A DNA stretch of 24,157 bases from Sphacelaria rigidula (GCA_964200075.2 CAXNAA020000219.1:1-24157), one strand, 5' to 3'. Counted from the first letter of the stretch, positions 9,691 through 20,519 are shown. Made by a program: numbers and translations. Notes: generated from the sequence alone by a model not told the origin.

Positions 9691-9832
9691 CTTGCGTCAC
9701 CCCCGGGAGGCCCGTACCAACCTCCCGGAGGGGAATCTTGTAACAAGTATGATGTGAGAGTCCTGCGTGAGAAAACAAGACAACGCGATCGACTGTATTT
9801 CTTCTCTGTGTGGACACCAAGTACGTGTTCAC
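9506..9832 (-). CDS. Hypothetical ORF spanning block A', about 108 codons
   Basis: I do not recognise this frame. It covers block A' and is the longer intact version of the minus-strand reading whose wobble positions carry most A/A' differences. The conserved core shared with block A is VFH.LE..FV.RDRHPAKK then RLS.ARTRA.GIR (about 70% identical over 37 residues). Copy A' continues WRPNLNGNVPLSLLGALQ to a TAA, whereas copy A has a TGA after GIR. The N-terminal half is not conserved, so the start is uncertain. A plus-strand frame across the same block (about 9423-9674) explains the substitution pattern equally well, so strand is not settled. Confidence 0.3.
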   Translation of the reverse strand: MNTYLVSTQRRNTVDRVVLFSHAGLSHHTCYKIPLREVGTGLPGVTQVENIFCQVFHDLEEDFVVRDRHPAKKGQFERLSVARTRATGIRWRPNLNGNVPLSLLGALQ

Positions 9833-10066
9833 ACGTCCCTGCTTCAGAGCTCACGATTGGAAGTCCGTCGACGTATAAAAAAACGAGGGCGAAGTGACGC
9901 AAAATGGCGGCACATAAAGCGCATAACATTCCCTCTTTGGGGCCCCCTACGAGGGGTGGGGCTCCGGTGGCCCCTGCGGGGGGCTTGTTGGCACCTTTAG
10001 CGAGCACCGACAGGTCCCCGGCTAGGAGCCATTATTTTCTCCTGCTAAAGTCTTCTGTGTGTAAGA
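9833..10066. other. GC-rich interblock segment, no supported gene
   Basis: Around 9940-9990 the sequence is G/C-rich with alternating GGGG and CCCC runs. A short plus frame starts at 9904 in a favourable AAAATGG context and runs into the hairpin to 10113. It is low-complexity (Pro/Ala/Gly) and I do not call it a gene. Confidence 0.4.
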
Positions 10067-10510
10067 AACAGCCGATCATCGAGATTGAGGATGGAGCTTT
10101 TTATCGAGGATGAGAACAAGGACGATTTAAATATTCGTATCGACACCAAAACTTCGAAATATGGTTCCATTCCATCACCTACTGGCAGCTATTGATAAGT
10201 ACTACACGTCATTCAAATATGTATTTTGATAACCGAAATGTTGGGGTCCTAGGTGGAACACATTTTTGGGGGAATTGCGGCGATCCGATCGCATCACATG
10301 AATTCCCCCAAATTGTTTCTTCATCTAGAACCCCAAAAATTCGGTTATCAAAATCTACATTTGTAGGCCGTGTAGCAGTTGCCAAAAGCTACCAGTAGGT
10401 GAAGGAATGGAACCATAATTTGAAGAGTTGGTGTGGATACGAAGATTTTAATCGTCCGGGTTCTCATCGTCGATGAAAAGCTCCATCCTCGAATTCGATG
10501 GTCGACTGTT
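10067..10510. repeat. 444-bp hairpin (foldback element) with 210-bp arms
   Basis: Arms 10067-10276 and 10301-10510 are reverse complements at about 85% by eye, with a 24-base loop that itself contains CGATCCGATCG. The outer ends are AACAG and CTGTT. Each arm carries the same short peptide frame from ATGGAGCTTTT (10091 plus; 10486 minus) ending YGSIPSPTGS. The right copy has an internal stop, and differences between arms show no clear wobble bias, so a functional gene is not supported. No convincing target-site duplication was found. It resembles a foldback/MITE or an old inverted duplication. Confidence 0.85.
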
Positions 10511-11859
10511 AAGACCTGTTTATCACAGCAAATTTCACGTGGTGCTAGGATTCAAAGCTATTGTACTCTGCTGCACTGGCAGTCACTGTTGGACGGTACT
10601 ACAGACACGCTGGGTATATCATGGGGTTTCTGTGTCGGGATGGAGCGGGGTAGAACGCACTTGGCGGGGTGGCTGACGATCTGCCAAGCCCCGATGGGAG
10701 TTTTGAGCTGGTTCATGCTCAAAGGTCAGCTGAGCGCCGATTCAATATGCCATATTTTACGCCCCCATTAGAGGGGAGTACAGTAGCCTCATTTTTTTGT
10801 GATCCGTAACAAATAGACAGCTACTACTCGTATCTGCACATCGTGGTCTTCACCGCATTTCCGCGCTGTCAATACACACACTACTGTCCGTACAAACAAT
10901 ATATTCTCGCTATTCCTCCGCACGGTGTAATTATCTGAATAATTTTCGGAGCATCGTTTGATCGCGCGTGTCTTGTTGTAAGCCCACTGCGGCAGAGTGC
11001 AGTGTACGGTGGACCAGAAGTATCATCACGCGCTGCCGGATTCCTAGGGTACGTGTGACAGTCTGAAGTGCACATGTACCTGAAACTTGGCCTTCAGAAA
11101 TGGCCAATATGATGATGAAAGTGAAGTGGACGTCACGATCGAGTCGCCCTTGTTCAAAGAGCCTGAGCAGTTGATAGGCATATCACCATCATGGAATGGG
11201 GGCATGGTGGAGAACGAATTGCTTTGTCGACTCCGAGATGCCGACAGGTGCGAGGGGAAGGGGGTGTCCTTGTGTTCTCGTGTTTTGCTCTATGGAAGGC
11301 GGGGCAACTGGTGCCGGTTGTCAGTAAATTATGCCGCACCCGAAACGAGTCGCAATCGCGCATTGCGCATTCATTCATCACAGTAACACAGGAACACCAA
11401 CCGTTTGCCATGGTTCATACATAGTGGATGATTTACAACTGAATTATTCATATTGAAGCGAAGGTGGTATACATGAGCATTGTCGTGGCGCTTATGCGCT
11501 GTATCGCAAAACGTTTTCTACTGTAGTACCTCTCCCCGCGGCACTGCACTTTACACAACGATGATGCTGTAAACGCAGTAGCGACATGACGTGGTTGACG
11601 AGCGCAAGGTAGCGAGCCGGTTTATCATGAAGAACACTACAAACGCATTGGCGGTGATTCGAGTCCACGAGGGGGGGTAAGAGTCCGTCGGAACCACAAC
11701 AAGCATGCGTAGACGCGGAGCCATCGACGCGGGAATCCGCCTGGAACAAGGTGCTGTTGCGGGTTAAGCATGCCATGACTCGCCTCCACCCCCTCCGCCG
11801 CCGACGCTGCTGCTGCTCTTTTGTCTCCTTGTAGCGTGTCGTAGCAACCCGGCACTAAA
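10511..11859. other. Intergenic, no supported gene
   Basis: A plus frame at 11087-11386 (starting FRNGQYDDESEVDV after an AG acceptor-like site) has mixed, protein-like composition. It lacks an ATG and I cannot recognise it. It could be an isolated exon. Nothing else stands out. Confidence 0.4.
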
Positions 11860-12492
11860 ATGATTTTCGACGGAGAAAAACGCCCTGCCATTGTCAGTAG
11901 CAGCGCACACGTTGATGACGGAAGCGAGGCCGTTGCCGCACAAGCGAGTGCACTTCTCGATCCTAGCGACATTTGTCCAAACTCGGCAAACGAATCGAGT
12001 ACCTTCGCGACCGCCGAACGGAGCAGTAGTGGTGGCGGGGGGTCATCGGCAGCGGCCATGCCACGAAGACCGAGTTCTACCCCGGGATCGTCGTCAAGAC
12101 GGCGCGTGGGAACGAAGCCCCGGTCTCTCCGGCCGAACAGCGGCGTCGTCAAGTCTGATTGCGAAAATAACAACCAAAACACCCATGTCAGGACCCGCGG
12201 TGTCTTGTATGATCGCTCGATCAACTCTTGCGGTCGGCACTTGAGGGCACTCAGCGCCTCGGAGGAGAAGAACATGGAGAAGAAGGGCCACCATCAACGA
12301 GATGCAGGAAAGTCGACAAGCTTAATTTCTCTTACAACGATATCGACGCCCACGACGTTCACAACAGGATCAGGACTAGGGCTAGGCCTGGAATTTTTGG
12401 CTTTCCGCGACAAGTATACAGACGTTGTGGTGCGCGAGGCCAAGGCTAAGATTCTGCTGGCTTGCCATGAAGTGAGAGAGCGATACAATTAG
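11860..12492 (+). CDS. Hypothetical 210-residue low-complexity protein, possibly a 5' exon
   Basis: This ATG-started frame is not recognised. Residues 1-110 are Ser/Gly/Arg-rich and probably disordered (SSSGGGGSSAAAMPRRPSS). The last 35 residues (FRDKYTDVVVREAKAKILL) look helical and coiled-coil-like. A good 5' splice-site match, GAA|GTGAGA at 12472, falls 20 bases before the stop and in phase 0. The frame may therefore be an exon of a spliced gene, perhaps the coiled-coil gene 3 kb downstream on the same strand; I found no acceptor proving that link. A minus-strand frame of similar length (11637-12275) overlaps and cannot be fully excluded. Confidence 0.35.
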   Translation: MIFDGEKRPAIVSSSAHVDDGSEAVAAQASALLDPSDICPNSANESSTFATAERSSSGGGGSSAAAMPRRPSSTPGSSSRRRVGTKPRSLRPNSGVVKSDCENNNQNTHVRTRGVLYDRSINSCGRHLRALSASEEKNMEKKGHHQRDAGKSTSLISLTTISTPTTFTTGSGLGLGLEFLAFRDKYTDVVVREAKAKILLACHEVRERYN

Positions 12493-13235
12493 TTGAAGTC
12501 CGCACTGAATAGCGGCCATTTCCTCATCTCTCTTGCGCACACCAGTCTACGAAGACGTTTTGAGTTACCACCAGCGGTTGTAAACAACTTTATGAATGCC
12601 CGTGCAGATTGTCTTGAGCATAGCCAATTCCTCACCGTCAATATTGCAGGTGGGCTTGGTCAAAGGTTCTTACCACGTCTTCAAAAAGAACAAAGCAAAG
12701 GCAATGCCGGAAATTAAGAATTTATCAAAACCCCGCGAACACAGAAATGTATGCTCACATACATGTCGATTTTTTACAGCTCTCGTGACACACCTGAATC
12801 CCAGCACCGGAATCTTTCGCCACCACGGCATATCTCTGACCACAGCTTCCAAATTCGTGCACCCACGTTGTGAGGGGTCAAGAAGTACCTGAGATATAGT
12901 TCAAGATTACCCCCCCCCCCCCCCCCCCCCCCCCGATTAGAATAAATAGAGTCAACTTTTCCACCAAAACCGAAACAAATTGCTTGAGGTGACTTTTTTA
13001 TGGTCCTACAACAAAACCCACCGGAGGAACTTCGGGGAGATTTCCAGATGATTTAACTCAAACCGTTCCTAATGACCGTTAGAGCTACTCTGGAAGAAAA
13101 ACTGTCCGAGATCGGCGGAGGTTTTTTGAGAGGATTTTTTTTCCCACCCATCTTGTCGAGAAAAGTAGACTGCTTTCGGGGAGGTTGAGTTTGTCAGGAA
13201 AATAGTCTAATAAAAAACGCCTGCCATCAAGCACG
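12493..13235. other. Intergenic or intronic, 25-base poly-C tract
   Basis: No gene is supported. A run of 25 C lies at 12910-12934. Its exact length in the assembly should not be trusted. Confidence 0.6.
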
Positions 13236-13510
13236 GTGCATCCATTTGAACAAATAGTGGACGCATGGAGGTCAGCCGCTTACAGCACGGTACAGGCAGC
13301 ATACACAGTGCACGGTGCAGCAACAGCACAACGCAACCAGTACATCTGTGCGACAGTACAGACAGTACACATACCGGCATCGGACAGCTGTACAGTACGT
13401 AAATGCAAACATGGACAGACAGTAGCAGCCTACTGTACGGTACACGCAGAACAGCAGCAAAGACAGAGCACTGTACTGGACATACAAGTACGAGTTACTG
13501 TAGAGTAGTT
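13236..13510. repeat. GTAC/CAGTAC-rich cryptic repeat
   Basis: The words GTAC, CAGTAC, GTACAG and ACAGCA recur irregularly across about 270 bp, without a fixed period. This leaves both strands open by chance. It is a degenerate simple-sequence tract, not a gene. Confidence 0.5.
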
Positions 13511-13774
13511 CAGACAACGGATAGCACAGTGGCCGCTGCTCCGTTCCCCGACTTAATGGTGGCAAGTGCCATGCGGGCGCCGCCCCTATTTTTGTGTTAC
13601 CGACTCGGGAAACGTTTTTGGGAGTCAGAACCAACGAATTTGGAACCTGTTTCGGTCGAGACAAGCTGTCAGGAGATGGTCAATGCCCGAAGTGCTTCTA
13701 GCGTCTTTTTCGGGCCATAAGAAGCGGTCTGACATGCTTGTCCTCAGGATTATTGTGAATCACTGCTCAAAGTC
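13511..13774. other. Intergenic, nothing seen
   Basis: Short overlapping chance frames only. Confidence 0.4.
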
Positions 13775-14125
13775 GGTCGCCCAAGTAGCTCAGTTGGTAA
13801 CCTCGAAACCCTCTGACCTATCGGTCGGGGGTTCGAATCTCGGAGAGATCTAGGATTTTTTCCCACACAACGCCCAACAGTGGAGAGCGAGTATGTCGTG
13901 GATAGACAAATTCGACGTAATGGTCGACGTCGGAAAGGGACCCCTCTCGCGATATAAAGTAAAGGCAAGCACCGCAGAAGGAAGGTGGAGAAGTAAAACA
14001 ACAACAAAAACTCCTGTGTTGACTTCTTCCTGTGTGATCCCGGCTGGTCCGCCCACATATACCGAAAGGTGTAGACCGGCGTCCAGAATAAAATGAACGT
14101 CAACACAAACACACACACGCATTGC
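13775..14125 (+). mobile_element. Candidate tRNA-derived SINE
   Basis: A tRNA-like head (13779-13851) with intact A and B boxes is followed by about 250 bp of unrelated body, ending in an AATAAAATG stretch and a CA-rich tail (about 14085-14120). The flanks CACTGCTCAAAGTCG (13761) and CATTGCTCGAAAACG (about 14120) agree at about 11 of 15 bases and could be a diverged target-site duplication. A T-run just after the head (13856-13861) would terminate pol III early, which argues against it being a recently active SINE. Confidence 0.4.
13779..13851 (+). pseudogene. tRNA-like sequence with pol III A and B boxes
   Basis: The A box TAGCTCAGTTGG (13786-13797) and B box GGTTCGAATCT (13830-13840) match the internal promoter consensus of tRNA genes and are spaced normally. 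The fold does not work as a tRNA. The acceptor arms (GCCCAAG against AGAGATC) barely pair, the D stem lacks its 3' strand and the T stem has two G-G mismatches. No anticodon can be assigned with confidence. A TTTTTT terminator follows at 13856. Confidence 0.6.
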
Positions 14126-15333
14126 TCGAAAACGTACACACAATTCCACAGTTAGTGTGGCGACGACTTTAGAATAATGGCAAGAAAATCTGTCCCACGG
14201 ATCTCCCAAAATAACCTGACAGACTCGCTCACAGAGCGCACATCGGTCGAGGCCTCCGGAAGTGACTTTCCTTGATTCGTGTACCCTAAAGCGGATTGAT
14301 TTAGCCACGGAGAAAGTTCCACGAAAAAGTGACGAGTGGCGCGCCTCCTCAGGTAGATCAGCTACTTACCGTACTAGCTTTACTTTGATCTAAGTTTTTT
14401 TTGGAAGAAAAATCATGCTAGGTCCCACTTCTCATCTTTTTTCGCGAACCTACAGCAATTTAGAAGATTGGTGAAATTCGAGCAGTGGAACGCGTAACTT
14501 TAATTCTGCCCGATACAGCAAGCTACACCGCACTGAATCAGGTTGGTCGGTGAAAAATCTATTTGTTTTGCCATGGGTTGATGGCTGCGGCTAGCAGCAG
14601 CTGCTGCTGTCTTTCGTAGATAGTTTGGTGTGTACCCATTTCCTGAACTCATCAGTCCATGGAAACCTCGCCTCTTGTACAACTCTCCAGGCTGGATTCA
14701 TGCACATTGCCTTCATTCAATTTTTTCCCTGCTCAAATATCCATGGGACAAATTGCTCAGCAATCACGGTCGCCATACTAAGAGTGCATGTATACACAAG
14801 CCCCAATAAGTACATTTCTACTTACGACTTGCGGGAGACGTTATTGCGTTCTGAGTAGTTTTCATGTATTATCGATCGCTCTTCATGTTCCCAACAGCCA
14901 AATGTTTAGCCACAACTGGCAAAAGCGCAGAATCTACGAGTCTCAGATTAACTTGAAATGTCATACACGTCGTTGTCATTTTTCATGTCATGATTCGGAG
15001 GAACCATCGGGAATAGAGCGTGTTATGAGGGTTTGCGATAACATCATCTCATTTTTATTTCGATGTTGTTCGCATACAGCTATTAGTGAGACCTGGGACG
15101 AGGTGATATCCCCGTGAATCATTTTCCATGAGGACACTATCTCAGCCCGGAACTCGCCGTTTAAAAAAGTCTCGTTCTCCGCTGATGGCTGATGTCAGGG
15201 TATTTACTTTGAATAATTCTTCTGAATAATTTTTCCGAATCGATCATCGCGTGCCTACAAGCAAGTACTTCGAGCGCCAGCTCTACGTTCCTCTTATATA
15301 GCTCTCATTATAGATAATGGGGGGCTCCTTTCG
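14126..15333. other. Intergenic or intronic, nothing supported
   Basis: No coding, RNA or repeat signal is convincing. A splice-acceptor-like site (CTCTCATTATAG, ending 15313) precedes the ATG of the next gene, so part of this stretch may be intron or 5' leader. Confidence 0.45.
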
Positions 15334-18300
15334 ATGAGGCGGTATAGTAGGACAACTTTCGGAGAATTGCAGATGATTTCCGCCGTAGCGGCTCTGTACC
15401 CTGATAATTACAGACGATCCGAACGGCGTATGCAACAGAGTAGTCCAACACGACAATCGTCCATCTATGAGCGCACACCACGAAGTCGTCGGTTTAAACG
15501 AAAGGTTAAACTGCAGGACTGGGAGCGAGCGTATCGGCCAAAACGATGAGAAAGTGCCAGCATGTTGCTTGGGTTGCGACTTTCTCAGCGTTGTCCCTGC
15601 ACCCTGCAACTATGGCAAGTAAAACACGGTGACAACATTACCGCCGCCGCGCCCTTGCTGTCTTCTTGCAGACAAGCCGTCGGGAGTTCGACCTTAGACT
15701 AAGCAAGAGACGATACAAACGGCTCCAGGCCGACATGTTTCGTAGCAAGGTTCAGCTGGCGGATACCCTCAGTGTCCTGGAGTCGGAACGAATCGAACAC
15801 GCCGACGAACTCGAGGCTTGCGCAAGCAAACAGGTGGAAGTTGAAGATGCCTTGCGTGCTGCGGACGAGGTGCGTGTCGGTTGGTCCGTAGCTTGCGGAT
15901 ATCGTGCTAGAATCGAGGTATTTTGAGCGCGTTGCTGCCGGAATATATGTGTGTATCTTGGGTTCGTGTGCTACCCTCTACGACGAAACACGTGTTCCAT
16001 CCCATTTCTATGTTTCTCATCGTACGAGTTTAAGAAGTTCGCTTCTCGCTGCGATGGATTGTCGCACGACCGTGTAAGCTCGGCGTTGCGGGGTTTACGT
16101 TCAGAGTGCATCACGCTGATCAATGGCTAAAACTCATTGTCATCGGCTGTTCGTAGTCTCTCGTGTGGATTTCTTGAGTCTACACTCACTTTATTCCTTG
16201 CATAGGTTTTGATGCAGCTCGTAGCAGAATCAAAGGATCAGCGCAAAATCGCCCAGGAGCGCCAGGCTACACTCTCGACTCACCTTGAGGTCACGCAGAG
16301 AAGGCTCGAGCAAAGCGTCAAGGCGTGCACTCGCGAGAAGCTGTCGACCTGGGCCACGGTGGCCCGAGAAAGCGATAGAGCAGTGAGCCGCGAGAGGTTA
16401 GTGGCTTCATATCGCCAACCACGAAATCGTGGGCAACGCCTATCGCACGGCTTCAGTGGAAGTAGTTGTCTTTCAAGGAGACGAACCAGCTAGCGAGAGA
16501 GAACCAAGGTCTTTCTTTTCGTTGTGATACAGCGTCCGGAAACGTTTATTTTTTACGTCGACGTTCTCCCTCTACCGCCAAATATCCGTGTTGCACTAGA
16601 AACCTCGCCCCCTCCTGTTTAAGCAAGAACATAAAATAGCGTAGTAGATGGGTTACAATCATCGCTTCTGTTTCACGCCTCCTCCGACGGTATGTCTCGT
16701 CGTTCAACCGGTGGTGATGATATTTTATGTGTAAGCAGGTACAGAATGACGGCGTTTCTCCAGCGGTACGTCGTAGAGAACGAGTTTCTACGAGCCTCGA
16801 GAAGCGAAGCCCAGGCGGAATGTTCCTCCCTTCGCGGGCGCTTGCAGCAGCCCGAAGCCATCTTAGAAAAGCTTCCCGCAGCAGCGGCTGATCAGCGACC
16901 TGCGAAGTTTACTGAAACTTCGGATCCAGGGGAAGAGGTGGGAACACATGGGGCGGGAGACCGGCAGCGACACAAGAACCACGTCGGTTGTCCCGAAGGT
17001 GTACTGGTGTGTGACCCGATGAAGGGGGAAGGCCAAAACCAGGGAGCCAACAAATCAAAAGCGCCGGTGACACAGGACGAAGTGGCCATTCGGTGGCCGT
17101 GCGACCGCCTGGGCGTCGGTGTCGGTATTGCTGCTGCTGGAGGGTGGGGTAGAGGAGGTGGAACCGGTAGAGGGCGTAGTAACAGCGACAACAATAAGAG
17201 GTTGATGAGCGTGAAGAACACAGAGGGGAAAGTGAGAGTCTTGCACGGGCGAATCGCCGAGCTCGCCGCCTTGCTTGCAGCCACCGAAGACGATCGAGAT
17301 TCCCTCGCATCCCTCTTGATCCTTGCCGAGACGAAAATGGAGCGCATGGTCGCAGAGCAAGAGGAACTAGCGATTTCTATTGCCTGGGAAGCCGTCGTCG
17401 ACGGTCTGCGTGCGAACTGTGTGGGGGCAGCAGGGGTAAAGGAGTCGCGGCGATCGAAATGCCCACCGAGAGAAAATGATGGCACTGGCTGCACGCCGGT
17501 AGTGCCAATGGACGCAGAATCTGGCAGTGCTGTGCACGACCAGGGGGGGGATGCAGAGCGCATCGTGCTGTTGGGAAACTCAGAGTACAAATCGTCGAGC
17601 TCATTTGCGGAGGGGGAAGTAGCAGATGCGGCGCGGAATCAGTCTGGAGAAGGCTATACTGCTAGAGATTTGGAAAACATTGAACTCAGGAGACGAGTGC
17701 GGGATCTGGAGACACTGCTGCGCGCTGCAGAGATCGATCATCAGGAGGCACAACGCGAGAAGATGGCCAACGTCTCAAATATTCACGCTTCAGTGTCGTG
17801 CAAATCGGAGGACACGACGATCGCGCAATCACGATCTGACGCAGCAGCCGCCATCGCAACGACCGATACGACTCCATGCGATGGCGAGGACGCTACGGTA
17901 TTATTGGACTATAGGACCCAAGGTTGCCCAGGAGAGAGCGCCGCCACGGGCAGGGCAGACTGGACACCAACTGGCACCGACTTGACCAAGAGGTCGCCGC
18001 ATTGTGTCAGAGCGGGTGGCACAATGCGCAGGCAGTTGGCGTGGGTTCTTGGATTGCCCGAGGACCGTGCAACGGAGCACGAGATGCTGGCGGAAGTCAT
18101 GCATTTAGTTGTGGAACGTGGAAAGGCTAGGACCGACACTTCTACCCTTGAAGCCCAACTGGCGAAGACAGACGAACAGCACACGTTGGCATATCGCACG
18201 CGACTAGCTGCCACCGTCGCAAGCGAAGGTGAGAAAATTCAGACGACATCATACAGGAGATGGAATAGACACCGTATAGCCATTTCACACGAAAGGGCAG

Positions 18301-18341
18301 GTGAACAACAGAATTGTAGGGGCTTGTACTATGGCATTTAA
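15334..18341 (+). CDS. Spliced coiled-coil protein, four exons, about 720 residues
   Basis: Predicted exons are 15334-15504, 15672-15869, 16206-16396 and 16739-18341. Introns are 167, 336 and 342 bp, all GT...AG (donors GTTAAA, GTGCGT and GTTAGT; acceptors TTCTTGCAG, CCTTGCATAG and GTGTAAGCAG). Phases 0, 0 and 2 match at every junction. Residues 1-57 are basic (RRFKRK). Residues 58-230 are heptad-rich coiled coil (KVQLADTLSVLESERIEHA; VTQRRLEQSVKACTREK). A Gly/Arg-rich, probably disordered segment lies at about 320-340. Further helical coils lie near 354-410 (GRIAELAALLAATEDD), 499-535 (ELRRRVRDLETLLRAAE) and 653-680. No enzymatic motif, signal peptide or membrane segment is seen, so a scaffold or cytoskeletal role is only a guess. 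A strong donor, GAAG|GTGAGA at 18229, may end exon 4, with later exons beyond the LINE. Confidence 0.68.
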
Positions 18342-18510
18342 TACGTATTTATGTTCTTTCTCCCCCCCTCCCCTACCTCTGTCTTCCTGTTCAAGCATTC
18401 ACTACCTCCCACTCAACAGTACATGAACGGATAGTGCCGACAGCCAACCCCCACATGTGTGTCACCGTTGGGGCAAAGGGAGTGGGGGGGAGGGGCGGGG
18501 CGAGGGGTAC

Positions 18511-19646
18511 TCATTTGTTGCTTGCAGGTATTTGATCATTAAGCATGTATCCCTTTCGAGACGGAGCACCGCTCCTACTCCTAATATAGACACCCCTATC
18601 ATTTGGATTCTCAATACGTTTCTTCCATACACTGCACAATATATATATATATATATTATCATACCCCCTTTCTGATTCGCCGTATTTTGCCACCATATAT
18701 CTCCTAGTGTAGTGATCGTTTTCTCCCTACAGTCTAGCGTACCAAATGATTTCATGCTGCCTTCGTTTACTTCCCACATTTTCCCATGTAACATGTTCCT
18801 TTCCTCGTCGTATACTTCACGTTCTGCCACTGAACGAATTCAACGCTCTATTGTTTTGCCACAGGGGCAATTCTGTGTATCCACTTCCTCCTCCACTCGA
18901 CTACTGCTACACCACTTTTCTCTCTGGCAGGTCCTGGTTCCCTTCCCTAAATCGCGCCTGCAATTTTTTCGCGGAGTCCATTGGGCCATGCAGACATGTT
19001 TTCATCCCTATCCCCTCTCTCAACTCCCCGGATATCATCAGGTGCTCTTCCTCGTCTACTTTCCATCTTAGCACTTCTTTTCCCCTCATGTCTGTCATGT
19101 CTCTTACTTTTGTCTCATATCTGCCCCATTCGTCTACGGACATTATCTCGTCTTGGTTTCCTCTTATATCCTTCCATACTTTCTCGACTACGCTTTCACA
19201 CCTTATTCCAACCTGCCCCCTCGTCACTTACTTCCATACAGCCCTATCAACTGTGGCTGGTAATCTTTTCCTTGACATGCACGCTCCGTGCGATATACTG
19301 ATATTTCAATTTTCTCGTGTCTATGAGTTTCAAGTGGATGCAATCCCAATTCTGCTTTCAAGACTATATTACTCGTCGTTTTCGAGAATCCAAGTATTTC
19401 TTAGCTGCTGCCATCTGCACTGCTTTCAGCTTCTTCACCAACGTCGCATTCCCCTCCCACACTTCTCCCGCATACTCCAGTTTTGGTACAATCACATTCA
19501 TCAGAATACACCTCCTAATCCTAGTGTATAGGTGCGAATCTCTTAAGTTCACATACATTTTGTCTATCTGTGTCTTAATCGTTCCCATCATTTAATTTAT
19601 GTGCGCATCCCAAAACCTGTTTTTCGAGATGTTCACGCTAAGGTAT
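18511..19646 (-). pseudogene. LINE ORF, segment C-terminal to the RT palm
   Basis: The minus-strand sequence resumes with YTYLSVNISKNRFWDAHI, then RRCILMNVIVPKLEYAGEVW followed by VKKLKAVQMAAAKKYL. This is the typical LINE RT thumb region in which 'I.P.L.YG.E.W' is followed by 'L...Q....R..L'. Further on are WKDIRGNQDEIMSVDEWGRY, GELREGIGMKTCLHGPMDSA, TLGDIWWQNTA and RSRSGAPSRKG, with frameshifts between them. No intact C-terminal zinc or RNase H domain is recognisable. A microsatellite (AT)8-9 at 18639-18656 has expanded inside the frame, giving IYIYIY. Confidence 0.75.
18639..18656. repeat. (AT)n microsatellite within LINE coding sequence
   Basis: Eight to nine AT dinucleotides interrupt the degenerate LINE frame. 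Confidence 0.9.
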
Positions 19647-19739
19647 GTATACTACATATGTCGGACGAGCACGAGTATGACTCGCGGCACTCGCGCTCGT
19701 TGGGCTGCTCGTTGGCCGTTTCCGAGGTCGTCGAGCACT

Positions 19740-20100
19740 CGAGTCATTGCTTGTTGTGGAAAAATAAATAGGGCGCGTATTCGAGTCATTGCTCGTTGTG
19801 GAAAATCAATAGGCCAAGTATCCGAGTCATTGCTCGTTGTGGAAAAATAAATAGGGCGAGTACTCGAGTCATTGCTCGTAGTGGAAAAATGAATAGGGCG
19901 AGCACTCGGGTCCTTGCTCGTTGTGGAAACATCAATAGGGCGCGCACTCGAGTCATTGATCGTTTTGGGAAAACTAGTACAGCGAGTACTCGAGTTATTG
20001 CTCGTTGTGGAAAGAATAATAGGGTGGGTACTCGAGTCATGGCTCGTTGTGCAAAAATCATCAGGGCGAGCACTCGAGTCATTACTCGGGGCGAACCACT
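19740..20100. repeat. 42-bp minisatellite array 1, nine units
   Basis: Units starting CGAGTCATTGCTCGTTGTGG begin at 19740, 19782, 19823, 19865, 19907, 19949, 19991, 20033 and 20075. The period is 42 bp throughout, apart from one 41-bp step. Each unit carries an ACTCGAGT-like palindrome at its boundary. As 42 is 14 codons, most frames are open; the minus strand gives a 14-residue repeat of type NDSSTRPIDFSTTS. Confidence 0.95.
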
Positions 20101-20519
20101 TGAGCCGAGGAGTCAGCAATCCGATGAGCAAATAGTTATGATGAGCTCCTCGACGATGTTGAATCTATAATATTCAAGCCCACATGCATGTCTGCACATG
20201 TACAAGGGTCAAGCGTTGAAGCGGACCAGGGTGATATCCCACGTCGCAAATCATGCAAAGGCTGGTTCGTGCTTCCAGAGTGTGGTGCCTTTACGGTCGC
20301 ACCAGAAAACCTGGCGCATGCGCAAGGCATCTTGTGCGTGTACAAGGCGTACCAAAGAGAACAACATCAACATAGTACATGCCCCCAAGTCGTTTCGAAT
20401 ACACCCGACATGCTGGGACGTGCACCGTTTCGAACAAATAAGCTGTACCGTGCAGGCAGTAGATGCGAGTGGGGGAAAGTTGCGTATCGATTGTCACCTG
20501 CGATTATGTCTGTAAGGAG

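Noticed and set aside
10091-10195. Conserved 34-residue gene in the hairpin arms
   Set aside because: The right copy has an internal stop, and differences between arms show no codon-phase bias.
11637-12275. 212-codon minus-strand frame
   Set aside because: Overlaps the plus frame 11860-12492 and shows no motif. The plus frame has a better start and a helical end, though neither is certain.
13779-13851. Functional tRNA gene
   Set aside because: Boxes A and B are good, but the acceptor, D and T stems do not pair and no anticodon arm is convincing.
16892-17590. 232-codon minus-strand frame
   Set aside because: Antisense image of exon 4 of the coiled-coil gene, Pro/Ser-rich, with no motif.
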